Origin: Actinophytocola sp036402745
GTDB taxonomy: Bacteria; Actinomycetota; Actinomycetes; Mycobacteriales; Pseudonocardiaceae
Assembly: GCF_036402745.1 (NCBI RefSeq)
Contig: NZ_DASWSJ010000297.1
Location: 1 to 64,000 of the forward strand
Direction: 5' to 3'
Length of the DNA: 64,000 nucleotides
The translations under genes and the position numbers were made by a program. Below the pieces are notes generated by a model. The model saw only the letters and a list, made by a program, of their open reading frames with translations. It had not been told where the DNA came from and made no database searches. Within the stretch, counting starts at the first letter, position 1. Each line of letters starts with the position of its first letter. This document shows positions 19,301 to 26,926 of this stretch, piece by piece.

Positions 19301-20668
19301 GCGCCCCTGCGCCCGCTGCAGACCTGGCGACTGACCAACGTGCGGTACGCGTACGAGATCGAACAGGTCGGCGACCGCATCTGGGTGGGGAACGCCGGCG
19401 GCGAGTCCGTCGAGTACACAATGGACGGTCTGGAGACGGGCCGGCGGTGGCGGTTGCCGCTCAGTGCCGCCAACGTCGTCGGGCTGGTCCACGACACTCG
19501 GGACGGCACCCTCTGCCGCAACGTCCGGGAGGCGAAGGCCCAGGCAACATGGGAGATCGTCTGCTTCGATCCGTCGACCGGGGCGCTGCGCACCCGGTTG
19601 CCCGTGCCGGCCGACCTGACCGGCACGGTGACCGGCTTGGCGCACGACGCCGCGACCGACACGTTCTGGCTCGCGAACGGAGCCACCGGCCGCGTCTACC
19701 GGGTGGCCGGGCCGAGCCATTCGTCCCCTGGCCGGCTGCTCGGGCACTGCGCGCTACCGGCGGGTGGTGGCGACGACATGGACATCGATCCGGCCGACGG
19801 CTCGCTGTGGGTCTTGCTGCACGACTCCCTCTACCAGGTCGACCTCGCCACCTGTCAGGTGCGGACGGTCCTGCGCTGGCAGATCGACGACTACGCCACC
19901 GAGATCCTCTCGGGCCTCGACGTGCTCGGCAGCGGCGAGTTCCTGCTGCTGGACAACCGCGGTTACCGCGTCCACCGGACCACCGGGCCGGGCGGGCTCG
20001 GCGACGTCGGGTGGCTCGGCCTGCCGGTGTCGGGCGGCACTCTCGACCCAGGACAGTCGGCCACGCTGACCGCCGACGTCAACGCCGCGAACCTCACCAC
20101 CGGTGTGCACAACGGCGGGTTGACACTGTTCTCCGACACCGCCGCCGGGCGCACGCCGGTGCCGGTCCGGGCGATCGTCCCGGCGACACAGGTCGGCGTC
20201 GACGCGGGGGCCACCACCGGTCGCCGTGACAAGCAGAACGACGCCTGGCAGGCGGACAAGGCGTACACCGCCGGCGGTTGGGGCTACCTCTACCAGGGCG
20301 CTCCCGTCGCCACGGCCGTACCGATCGCCGGCACCGAGGACGACCAGCTCTACCAGAACGCGCGCGGCGGACAGGTGTGGTACCGCTTCGACAACCTCCC
20401 GAACGGCGTGTACGAGGTGGATGTCCGGCTGGCGGAGATCCAGGGCGCGACACCGGGCCGGCGCTGGTTCGACCTGGTCGCCAACTCGACCCGGCTGCTC
20501 GCCGGGTACGACGTGGCGGCGGCGGTCGGCCAGAACACCGCGAGCGACCAACGGTTCTTCGTCCGGGTCACCGGCGGCCGACTCGATGTGCGCATGATCC
20601 CGCTCGCCGGATCGCTGCCGCCGTCCCTCAACGCGCTACGCGTCACCCACCGACCAGATCGATCGTGA
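16367..20668 (+). CDS. Large secreted S8 subtilisin, paralogue of the upstream gene
   Basis: A 1433-residue protease with the same architecture as its neighbour: signal peptide (FAFAAVLSLVAGLLTL), I9-like propeptide, S8 domain with Asp (NIDTGVDHTHPAL), His (GHGTHTMGTMVGDGG) and Ser (SGTSMAAPHVAGTVALL), regulatory-like Ig repeats, a propeller-like stretch and a C-terminal malectin-like domain (DDQLYQNARGGQVWYRFD). GAGGAG precedes the ATG by about 8 nt. The two genes arose by tandem duplication; both catalytic triads are intact, so both should be active. Confidence 0.9.
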   Translation: MTTRLTTRRISRMHSPRTRRAGFAFAAVLSLVAGLLTLSAGRSTPAAAQDTAAVPVAPAVTSEIDKSGRADFWIVMDGKADLAAAAAVDGWVARGDAVVSALRTVADRAQAGLRAELSRAHVSFTPYWVTNAILVRDGDQATLDTVSRRAEVRRINAVRTVSLPPVREVAPAPAADAPEWGVARIGADRVRQEWGYDGAGVVVANIDTGVDHTHPALAGSYRGNRGDGTFDHSYNWFDPTGRCGSAPCDDLGHGTHTMGTMVGDGGPGNRIGVAPGARWIAAKACVATNGGECHETDLLAAAQWLLAPTDASGRNPDPGKRPNVVNNSWSGGQGDSWFADAVTAWRAAGIFPVFSAGNSGPACGTANSPGDQADVYAVGAFEISGVIAPFSSRGPSVSGLTKPDIAAPGRGVRSSTPGGAYEFMSGTSMAAPHVAGTVALLLSAAPRLVGDLAGITASLDGSAVDVEEPRCGGTAADNNTWGQGKLDAYAAVSRSPHGPVGTIAATVTGADTQAPIAGARISVTGAAGTRELTTDAMGRLRIFAAPGDYRVQVSSYGYAKVERNITVTADVGTSVDTVLSVGPGFHDVTGTVTVAGAPVARATVAVGGEPYAAAVTGADGRFLVRRVSGGEHATVVRYSGCAEARTVNLVVDGPRDLPVDLTRRTDGYGHTCDAVAPVDITATTAVPVTTGKFGLLDLPFPVGMYGTRYQHAFVGGGGVLSFVNDPANFSQQGSLPSTAGPDAVVAPFWLTSYGGGSVRTAVSGQAPDRRFVVRWSGLRDGDTSGMDAAAVFGEDGTLTYQYERPSPAAWTGGADAVVGIENEAGDDGFLLSKREALLTNTAAIRISGPPAGAVRGTVTDRADGSPIAGARVEARVGDRVTESTYTAKDGGYTLTPRPGAYTVRATATNQEPATTEVDVPAPGRTVRADLTLTGGRLALSTAAVDQVVPAGERRTAGVRLTNTGDRPVHWRARDQVGGAPLRPLQTWRLTNVRYAYEIEQVGDRIWVGNAGGESVEYTMDGLETGRRWRLPLSAANVVGLVHDTRDGTLCRNVREAKAQATWEIVCFDPSTGALRTRLPVPADLTGTVTGLAHDAATDTFWLANGATGRVYRVAGPSHSSPGRLLGHCALPAGGGDDMDIDPADGSLWVLLHDSLYQVDLATCQVRTVLRWQIDDYATEILSGLDVLGSGEFLLLDNRGYRVHRTTGPGGLGDVGWLGLPVSGGTLDPGQSATLTADVNAANLTTGVHNGGLTLFSDTAAGRTPVPVRAIVPATQVGVDAGATTGRRDKQNDAWQADKAYTAGGWGYLYQGAPVATAVPIAGTEDDQLYQNARGGQVWYRFDNLPNGVYEVDVRLAEIQGATPGRRWFDLVANSTRLLAGYDVAAAVGQNTASDQRFFVRVTGGRLDVRMIPLAGSLPPSLNALRVTHRPDRS

Positions 20669-20714
20669 CGCGGACACCTGGGTGGAGGGCGGTCCAATCC
20701 TGATCGCCGGTCGC

Positions 20715-20744
20715 CGGTCTCCCGTGCGCTCCGATCGGTATAGT
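20715..20744 (+). promoter_or_regulatory. Possible promoter of the archaeal-type ThrRS gene
   Basis: A good extended -10 hexamer (GG-TATAGT, hexamer 20739-20744) lies about 50 nt upstream of the chosen GTG start; the -35 region (around 20715-20721) is poor. A start site near 20751 would give a leader of about 42 nt. Confidence 0.35.
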
Positions 20745-20792
20745 GCGATGCTCATTGACGTTCGGCAATTCAACGCGGACGAGGGTGTGTTC

Positions 20793-22670
20793 GTGCGGCT
20801 GTTGATGATCCACGCTGACCACTTCGGCTACGAGGTCACCGGTGACACCAAGGTGGCCGGCGCCGCCCCGGAGCCGGCCGGTGACGAGACCGGCGCCCGG
20901 GTGGAGGAAGTGCTCGTCGCTTTCGCCACCGCGGAGGCCACCGACCAGGAAAGCGTTGCCGGGGTGGCGAAGAAGGCGGCCGCCGCGATCCGGGACACCG
21001 CGGCGAAGATGGGGGCGCCCCGGGTGATGGTGTACCCGTACGCGCACCTCGCCAGCGACCTCGCGTCGCCGAGGGTCGCCGCGCGGATCATCGACCAGGT
21101 GACCGAATCCTTGCGTGACAACGGGGATCTCGAGACTCACCAGGCGCCGTTCGGGTATTACAAGTCGTTCGACATCGCATGCAAGGGACATCCGCTCTCC
21201 GAGCTGGCGCTGACGATCCGGCCGGACGGCACCGAGGAACCCGAGGACGACGGCGCGTCGGAGTCGACGGCACTGGCCGCCGAGAAAACGTTGCGGTCCG
21301 AGTGGAGGGTCTACCAGCCGGACGGCACGTACGTGCTCGCCGACGACTTCGACTTCCGCGCGCACCGCGGGCTCGCCGACCTGTTCACCTACGAGCGCAC
21401 GGGTTCCCGGGTCGCCGAGGACGCGCCGCCCCACATCAAGCTGATGCGCGAACACGAGCTGGTCGACTACGAACCGGCCTCCGACACCGGGAACCTGCGG
21501 TGGTACCCGAAGGGACTGCTGGTCAAGCGGCTGCTCGAGGAGCACGTTACCCGCACGGTCGTCGACTACGGCGCCATGGAGGTCGAGACGCCGATCATGT
21601 ACGACTACGCCCACCCGGCGTTGTCGAAGTACCTCCAGCGGTTTCCGGCGCGCCAGTACCTGGTGAAGAGCGACGACAAGGACCTGTTCCTGCGGTTCGC
21701 CGCGTGCTTCGGGCAGTACATGATCCAGCGGGACCTCGTCGCGTCGCACCACGACTTGCCGGTCCGGCTCTACGAGCTCACGCACTTCTCGTTCCGCCGC
21801 GAGCAGGGCGGCGAGGTGGCGGGCCTGCGGCGGCTGCGCACGTTCACCATGCCGGACATGCACAGCCTCGTCGCCGACATGGGCATGGCGAAGGTGGAGT
21901 TCCTCAAGCAGGTCTCGCTGTGCCTGCGGTGGCTCGACGACATCGGCCTCGACTGCGTGCCCGCCATCCGGTTCGTCCGGTCCTTCCTGGACGAGAACCC
22001 CGGGTTCGTCGAGGACCTGATGGCCACGCTGGGCAGGCCGGCGCTGGTCGAGGTGTGGGACGAACGGTTCTTCTACTTCGTCGCCAAGTTCGAGATGAAC
22101 TTCGTGGACACGGCAAAGAAAGCGGCGTGTCTGTCCACAGTGCAGATCGACGTCGAGAACACCGAGCGTTTCGGCATCCGCTACACGGCACAGGATGGCG
22201 AGAAGCGGCACCCGCTGCTGATGCACACCTCGGTCAGCGGTTCGGTGGACCGCAACGTGTACGCGATCCTGGAGAACCAGGCGCTGCGCATGCGGCGTGG
22301 CGAGAAGGCCGCGTGGCCGGTGTGGCTCGCCCCGACACAGGTGCGTGTCGTGCCGGTGGCGGACGCCTATGTGGACGGTGCACAGGCGCTGGCGGACCGG
22401 ATCCCGTTCCGGGTCGACGTCGACGACCGGGACGCCAAGGTGGGCAAGAAGATCCGCGAGGCCGAGAAGGAATGGGTGCCCTACACCCTGGTGGTGGGGG
22501 AGCGCGAACTCGCGGGCGGCGACCTCACCGTGCGCACACGGTTCGGTGAACAGCTGACGATGACGCTCGCCGAGTTCGTCGAGCGGGTGTCCGCCGAGAC
22601 CGCGGGCAAGCCCACGCGCCCGGCGAACACCCCGCGACTGCTGTCCCGCCGCCCGATCTTCGTGGGCTGA
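20793..22670 (+). CDS. thrS: Archaeal-type threonyl-tRNA synthetase with DTD-like editing domain
   Basis: A 625-residue ThrRS of the archaeal class. The N-terminus VRLLMIHADHFGYEV and the block PFGYYKSFDIACKGHPLSEL are the archaeal editing domain related to D-Tyr-tRNA deacylase; VYPYAHL and GYYK retain the residues used there. The class II catalytic core follows (about 215-510), with LRFAACFGQ (Cys zinc ligand), LYELTHFSFRREQGGE (motif 2), FTMPDMHSL (His ligand) and LMHTSVSGSVDRN (His ligand, motif 3), then an anticodon-binding domain. The GTG at 20793 has GAGGG 7 nt upstream and matches the normal archaeal start; an in-frame ATG at 20748 is possible. Bacteria normally carry the other ThrRS class, so this is probably transferred DNA and a resistant target copy. 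Confidence 0.92.
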   Translation: MRLLMIHADHFGYEVTGDTKVAGAAPEPAGDETGARVEEVLVAFATAEATDQESVAGVAKKAAAAIRDTAAKMGAPRVMVYPYAHLASDLASPRVAARIIDQVTESLRDNGDLETHQAPFGYYKSFDIACKGHPLSELALTIRPDGTEEPEDDGASESTALAAEKTLRSEWRVYQPDGTYVLADDFDFRAHRGLADLFTYERTGSRVAEDAPPHIKLMREHELVDYEPASDTGNLRWYPKGLLVKRLLEEHVTRTVVDYGAMEVETPIMYDYAHPALSKYLQRFPARQYLVKSDDKDLFLRFAACFGQYMIQRDLVASHHDLPVRLYELTHFSFRREQGGEVAGLRRLRTFTMPDMHSLVADMGMAKVEFLKQVSLCLRWLDDIGLDCVPAIRFVRSFLDENPGFVEDLMATLGRPALVEVWDERFFYFVAKFEMNFVDTAKKAACLSTVQIDVENTERFGIRYTAQDGEKRHPLLMHTSVSGSVDRNVYAILENQALRMRRGEKAAWPVWLAPTQVRVVPVADAYVDGAQALADRIPFRVDVDDRDAKVGKKIREAEKEWVPYTLVVGERELAGGDLTVRTRFGEQLTMTLAEFVERVSAETAGKPTRPANTPRLLSRRPIFVG

Positions 22671-22682
22671 CGGGACAACGCG

Positions 22683-24749
22683 TCACAGCACCGTCTCGGC
22701 GGTCGGTGAGGCGTTCACGCGCCGGTCGATCCAGGAGGCGATGGCGTCGACCGTCGCGGTCGCGGGCACGCCGTCGGCACGGTGGCCGTCGCGGAACACG
22801 ACCGACACCGTGCCTGCCGCCACGTCGCCCGCCTCGGCCACCAGCACGAACGGCACCAGTTGGGCGGCGTGGGCGGCGAGCTTGTCCCGCGCGGATGTCG
22901 CCGACCGGTCGACCTCGACCCGGATGTTCCTGCTCCGCAGTGCTTTCGCCACCCTCTGCAGGTGCTCGGCAGCCTCATCGCCGGTCGCCACACCGGCCAC
23001 CTGGACCGGCGCGAGCCAGGCGGGGAAGGCACCGGCGTAGTGCTCGGTCAGGAGGCCGACGAACCGCTCGATCGAGCCGAACAGCGAGCGGTGGATCATC
23101 ATCGGCTCCTGCGCGGTGCCGTCCGCCGCGGTGTACCGCAGGCCGTCCAAATGCGGCAGGTTGAAGTCGACGAGCAAGGTGGACAGCTTCCACGACCGGC
23201 CGAGGTCGTCGACCACGTGCACGTTCAGCTGCGGGCCGTAGAACTGCGCGGCCGCGGGGGCCTCGGTGACGCGGACCCCGGCGGCCGCGCCCGCGTCCGC
23301 GAGCGCATCGGTGGCGTGCGCCCACTGGTCGTCCGTGCCGACGTAGAACTCGTCGTTGCGGGTGTCCAGCACCAGGTGCAGGTCCGCGAACCCGTAGTCG
23401 CCCAGCACCTCGACGATCGAGGCGAGCAGCCCGCGCAGCTCGTCCCGCAGCTGGTCGGGGGTGCAGAAGATGTGGGTGTCGTCCATGGTCGTGGCGCGGG
23501 TGTCGAGCAGGCCGTTGACGGGAACGGGCTCGTAGCGGTGGATCGTGCTCATCTCGAACATCCGCAACGGCAGCTCGTGGTGTGACCGTTCCCGCGAGGT
23601 GTAGATGAGATTGTGGAACGGGCAGTTCATCGGCTTGAGCAGGTAGTCCCTGCCCTTGCCGAGCACGGTGCCGCCCTCGTCGGACTCCGCGTCGAAGTGC
23701 ATGGTCGGGAAAATCTTGTCGCGGTACAGCTCCAGCGGCCGGGTGCCGCCGATCAGCGACGCGTGCGACAGGTGCGGGGTGTAGACGAACTCGAAGCCGT
23801 CCTCGGCGTGGCGGCGGCGCGAGTGTTCCTCGACCTGGCGGCGGAGTACGCCGCCCTTAGGGTGGAACACGGCGAGCCCGGCCCCGACCTCGTCGGGGAA
23901 GGTGAACAGGTCGAGCTGCCGGCCGAGGACGCGGTGGTCACGCGCGCGCACCGCCTCGAGCAGTCGCAGGTGGTCGGCCAGCGCCTGCGGTGACTCGCAC
24001 GCCGTGCCGTGGATCCGTTGCAGCTGCCTGCTTTCCGCGCCGTCCCAGCGCACGGGCTCCGCCCGCAGCAGCGTGACGGCAGGGATCGCGGACGTGGCGG
24101 GCACGTGCGGGCCGCGGCTCAGGTCGCGCCACACCCGCTCGCCGGTGTTTGTGTCGACGGTCACGTAGATCGCGAGGTCGCCCTCGGTGGCCATCACGCC
24201 CGCGACGTCGACGGCGCTGACGCCGGACCCGACGCGGGGGTTGCCGGTCTCCCGCAGGTCCAGCAGCTCCTGTTTGCACGGCTCGTTTGCGAGCACCTGC
24301 CGCGCCTGGTCGACCGAGTCGATCACCTGCCGCGTGAAGCGCTGCCCGGCGGTGATGATCTGCTGCATCTGCTTCTCGATGACCGCGAGGTCCTCGGCGT
24401 TGAAGGACCGTGGCAGCTCGAAGTCGTAGTAGAAGCCGTCGACGGTCGGCGCGCCGAGCCCGAGCTTGGCGCCCGGGAACAGCTGTTGCACGGCTTGTGC
24501 GAGCACGAGCGCGGCGGAGTGCCGCACCACGACGCGCCCGTCGGGGCTGTTCGCGGTCACCGCCTGGACCTCGGCGTCGGAGTCCGGCGCCCACTCCAGG
24601 TCATGGAGCCCGCTGTCCGGGTCCCGCACGACGACGACCGCGTCGGGACCCTCGGTCGGCAGGCCGGCCGCCCGGACCGCGGCGCCGGCCGCGGTCCCCG
24701 CCGGCACCACCACCTGCTCGGCAGGCGCTGAGAGGCTGGGGACATACAT
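22683..24749 (-). CDS. thrS: Bacterial-type threonyl-tRNA synthetase paralogue with altered key residues
   Basis: 688 residues with the full bacterial ThrRS layout: TGS domain, N2 editing domain, class II core and anticodon-binding domain. The zinc ligands are kept (KPMNCPFH, DDTHIFC, MIHRSLFGSIERF). The editing site is damaged: the usual HxxxH is RHSAALVL (second His to Leu) and the usual LCRGxH is LSRGPH (Cys to Ser). The motif 2 loop, normally about YRYE.SG..HGL.RVRG.TQDD, reads HRYEPVPVNGLLDTRATTMD, and YGPK is YGPQ. A perfect SD AAAGGAGG precedes the ATG. It is the last gene of the leftward operon. It may be a drug-resistant housekeeping substitute or a repurposed amino-acid-activating enzyme. 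Confidence 0.9.
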   Translation of the reverse strand: MYVPSLSAPAEQVVVPAGTAAGAAVRAAGLPTEGPDAVVVVRDPDSGLHDLEWAPDSDAEVQAVTANSPDGRVVVRHSAALVLAQAVQQLFPGAKLGLGAPTVDGFYYDFELPRSFNAEDLAVIEKQMQQIITAGQRFTRQVIDSVDQARQVLANEPCKQELLDLRETGNPRVGSGVSAVDVAGVMATEGDLAIYVTVDTNTGERVWRDLSRGPHVPATSAIPAVTLLRAEPVRWDGAESRQLQRIHGTACESPQALADHLRLLEAVRARDHRVLGRQLDLFTFPDEVGAGLAVFHPKGGVLRRQVEEHSRRRHAEDGFEFVYTPHLSHASLIGGTRPLELYRDKIFPTMHFDAESDEGGTVLGKGRDYLLKPMNCPFHNLIYTSRERSHHELPLRMFEMSTIHRYEPVPVNGLLDTRATTMDDTHIFCTPDQLRDELRGLLASIVEVLGDYGFADLHLVLDTRNDEFYVGTDDQWAHATDALADAGAAAGVRVTEAPAAAQFYGPQLNVHVVDDLGRSWKLSTLLVDFNLPHLDGLRYTAADGTAQEPMMIHRSLFGSIERFVGLLTEHYAGAFPAWLAPVQVAGVATGDEAAEHLQRVAKALRSRNIRVEVDRSATSARDKLAAHAAQLVPFVLVAEAGDVAAGTVSVVFRDGHRADGVPATATVDAIASWIDRRVNASPTAETVL

Positions 24750-24781
24750 GGTTGATCCTCCTTTGTGGACACTGCGGGGGG

Positions 24782-25987
24782 TCATCGGGATTGGGTGGCG
24801 AGGGCCACGGAGCCGGCGAGCCCCGCCACCGCGGACCGCAGAACCTGTGCTGACGTGCCGAAATTGAGCCGCACGAAGCCCTCGCCCGCGCGTCCGCAGT
24901 CGGCGCCGTCGAGCGTCGCGACCCCCGCGTGCGCCGCGAAGTGGGCCGCGGGCGAGGGCACGCCAAGCCCTCGGCAGTCCAGCCAGGCGAGGAACGTGCC
25001 CTCCGGTTGGGTGTACGGCACCTGGGGGAGGTGCTCGCCGAGCAGGGTCGCCAGCAGCCGCCGGTTCCGGTCGAGGTGGGCGAGCAGCGCCAGCAGCCAT
25101 GGCCGCCCCAGCCGGTAGGCCGCGGTGGCCGCGACCGCGCCCAGCGTGGACGTCCCGTCGGTTGCGAGGCGGTTGAGCCGGTCCCAGCGCGCTCGGTCCG
25201 CGTCGTTGCTGAGCAGCATCTGCGCGCACTTCAGGCCGGGCAGGTTCCACGCCTTCGACGCCGACGTGGCCGTGATGGTGTGCGCGGCGGCGGCCGCCGA
25301 CACGCTCGCGTAGGGCACGTGCGAGTGCCCCGGGTACACCAGCGGCGCGTGCACCTCGTCGGCGAACACGCGCCCCCCGTGGCGTTCGACCACCGCGCAG
25401 ATCGCCGACAGTTCCGCCTCGTCGAACACGTGGCCCACCGGGTTGTGCGGGTTGCACACCACCAGCAGGTGCGCGCCGCCGGTGAACGCGTCCGCCAGCC
25501 GGTCGCGGTCGACGCGATACCGGCCGCCGTCGGTGACCATGGGCAGTTCGACGACCGGCCGGCCGAGCATCGGCGGCACCCGCAGGAACGGCGGGTAGGC
25601 CGGGGTGGGCACGATGACCGGGGAACCCGGCCGGGAGAAGTGCTCGACCGCGACGTGGAACGCCCGGACGACGTCGGGCAGCAGCCGCACGTCGTCCGGG
25701 GACACGTCCCAGCCGTGGACCTCCCGCTGCCACCGGGCGCAGGCCGCCCGCGTGTGCTCGGCCACGGCCGGTGCGAGGTAGCCGAACGTGTGCGCGTCGA
25801 CGGCCTCGCGCAGCGCGGCCGCCACGGGTGGCGCGGTCCCGAAGTCAATCTCGGCGGCGCCCGCCCCGATCAGCCCGTCGCCGAACTCGGTCCACTTGAA
25901 CGAGCCCGCCGCCCTGGCCGAGGCCGTGGTGACGTCGCTGAAGACATCCCCGGTGACGCCGCCGGCATGGCGGGACGGAACGGTCAT
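24782..25987 (-). CDS. MalY/PatB-type PLP enzyme (C-S lyase or aminotransferase)
   Basis: A 401-residue fold-type I PLP enzyme. TFGYLAPAVAEHTRAACARW near the N-terminus and VCNPHNPVGHVF, FADEVHAPLVYPG and TSASKAWNLPGLKCA (PLP lysine) follow the MalY/PatB pattern, a group of cystathionine beta-lyase/cysteine-S-conjugate lyases within the class I/II aminotransferases. The start overlaps the stop of the oxygenase gene upstream (ATGA). In this operon it could cleave a C-S bond of a thiol conjugate, or act as an aminotransferase on a pathway amino acid. The sequence does not decide between the two. Confidence 0.82.
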   Translation of the reverse strand: MTVPSRHAGGVTGDVFSDVTTASARAAGSFKWTEFGDGLIGAGAAEIDFGTAPPVAAALREAVDAHTFGYLAPAVAEHTRAACARWQREVHGWDVSPDDVRLLPDVVRAFHVAVEHFSRPGSPVIVPTPAYPPFLRVPPMLGRPVVELPMVTDGGRYRVDRDRLADAFTGGAHLLVVCNPHNPVGHVFDEAELSAICAVVERHGGRVFADEVHAPLVYPGHSHVPYASVSAAAAAHTITATSASKAWNLPGLKCAQMLLSNDADRARWDRLNRLATDGTSTLGAVAATAAYRLGRPWLLALLAHLDRNRRLLATLLGEHLPQVPYTQPEGTFLAWLDCRGLGVPSPAAHFAAHAGVATLDGADCGRAGEGFVRLNFGTSAQVLRSAVAGLAGSVALATQSR

Positions 25988-26886
25988 GCCCGTGCCGGGG
26001 TGAGCAGGTCGACCGACATCGGGAGGGTGGGGTGCGGGGCGACGGAGTCGAACTCGTGGGAGACGTGACCGGGCTGCGTGAGCTTGCGCGTGAACAGCAC
26101 CAGCATGTCCCGCTGCGCCGACGTGGTCGGGTCCTTGCGCATGATGGTCGACACGCTGTGCTTGCGCTCGTGGTCGACGATCAGGATCGTGTCAAGGAAG
26201 TCGCGATGCTGCCACTGCCCGATCGCGAGCTCCGGGTCGATGTCGTACCACTGGGTGGCGTTGCGCTCGCGCATGTCGTGGATGCGGGTGACCGCGCTGT
26301 CGTCGGTCATGTTCTCGCTGCCCAGCAGCACGGTCATCGTGTGGTCGACACCGTCGCTGTGCACGCCCTCCAGCGCGGGTTCCCCGGTGTGCTCGTTGTC
26401 GGTGGTGGTCCTGGTGTGGAACGCCGTGCAGATCCACTTGTCCAGGTCGTAGTCGAGACCGGGCCGCTGGACGATCTCGATGTCGTCGACGACGAGGTGC
26501 TTGAACACCAGCAGCGCCTGGAACGTGGGGTTGAGCTGGGTGTTGGCGTCGATCTCGGCGAAGCGGCGGACCTTGCCCGAGTCGTGCCGGACGAAGTCCT
26601 CCTCGGTGGTGAGGATGAACGGCTGGAACTCCGTGCGGTACGCCGTGCCGGCGCCGGTGTCCAGGCAGAAGCGGCCGTTGCGCGCCTTGCGGAAATCCAG
26701 CGTCGGATCCGGCGGGAGGCCCTCGCTCACCTTCCTGAACTCCGCGACGCTTTGCGGTGTCGAGCCGAACGCGGACAGAATTTCGATCAGGTGCTCGCCC
26801 TTGACGAAGGCCGCCCGGTCACGGGTGTACCTCGCCTTGATCTCGTTGATCTCGGCCAGCGCTGTGTCGAGGTCCAACCTGAGCAT
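25984..26886 (-). CDS. 2OG-Fe(II) oxygenase, free amino acid hydroxylase type (IDO/BsmA-like)
   Basis: A 300-residue protein. The block LEGVHSDGVDHTMTVLLGSE carries the HxD iron-binding pair in the context typical of the 2OG-Fe_Oxy_2 (BsmA/isoleucine 4-hydroxylase) family, followed by RDFLDTILIVDHERKH near the distal His and an RDMLVLFTRKL C-terminal strand with the 2OG-binding Arg. Characterised members hydroxylate or sulfoxidise free L-Ile, L-Leu or L-Met. AAAGGA lies about 9 nt upstream of the ATG. It probably prepares a hydroxylated building block; the substrate is unknown. Confidence 0.75.
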   Translation of the reverse strand: MLRLDLDTALAEINEIKARYTRDRAAFVKGEHLIEILSAFGSTPQSVAEFRKVSEGLPPDPTLDFRKARNGRFCLDTGAGTAYRTEFQPFILTTEEDFVRHDSGKVRRFAEIDANTQLNPTFQALLVFKHLVVDDIEIVQRPGLDYDLDKWICTAFHTRTTTDNEHTGEPALEGVHSDGVDHTMTVLLGSENMTDDSAVTRIHDMRERNATQWYDIDPELAIGQWQHRDFLDTILIVDHERKHSVSTIMRKDPTTSAQRDMLVLFTRKLTQPGHVSHEFDSVAPHPTLPMSVDLLTPARA

Positions 26887-26926
26887 GCTGCCGATCCTTT
26901 CGTTGCTGTGGAAGACTTCTCGCGTG

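Noticed and set aside
20682..20792. Longer start of the archaeal-type ThrRS
   Set aside because: Archaeal ThrRS proteins begin at the residues matching VRLLMIHADH, and the GTG at 20793 has a well-spaced SD. The ATG at 20748 is kept only as an alternative.
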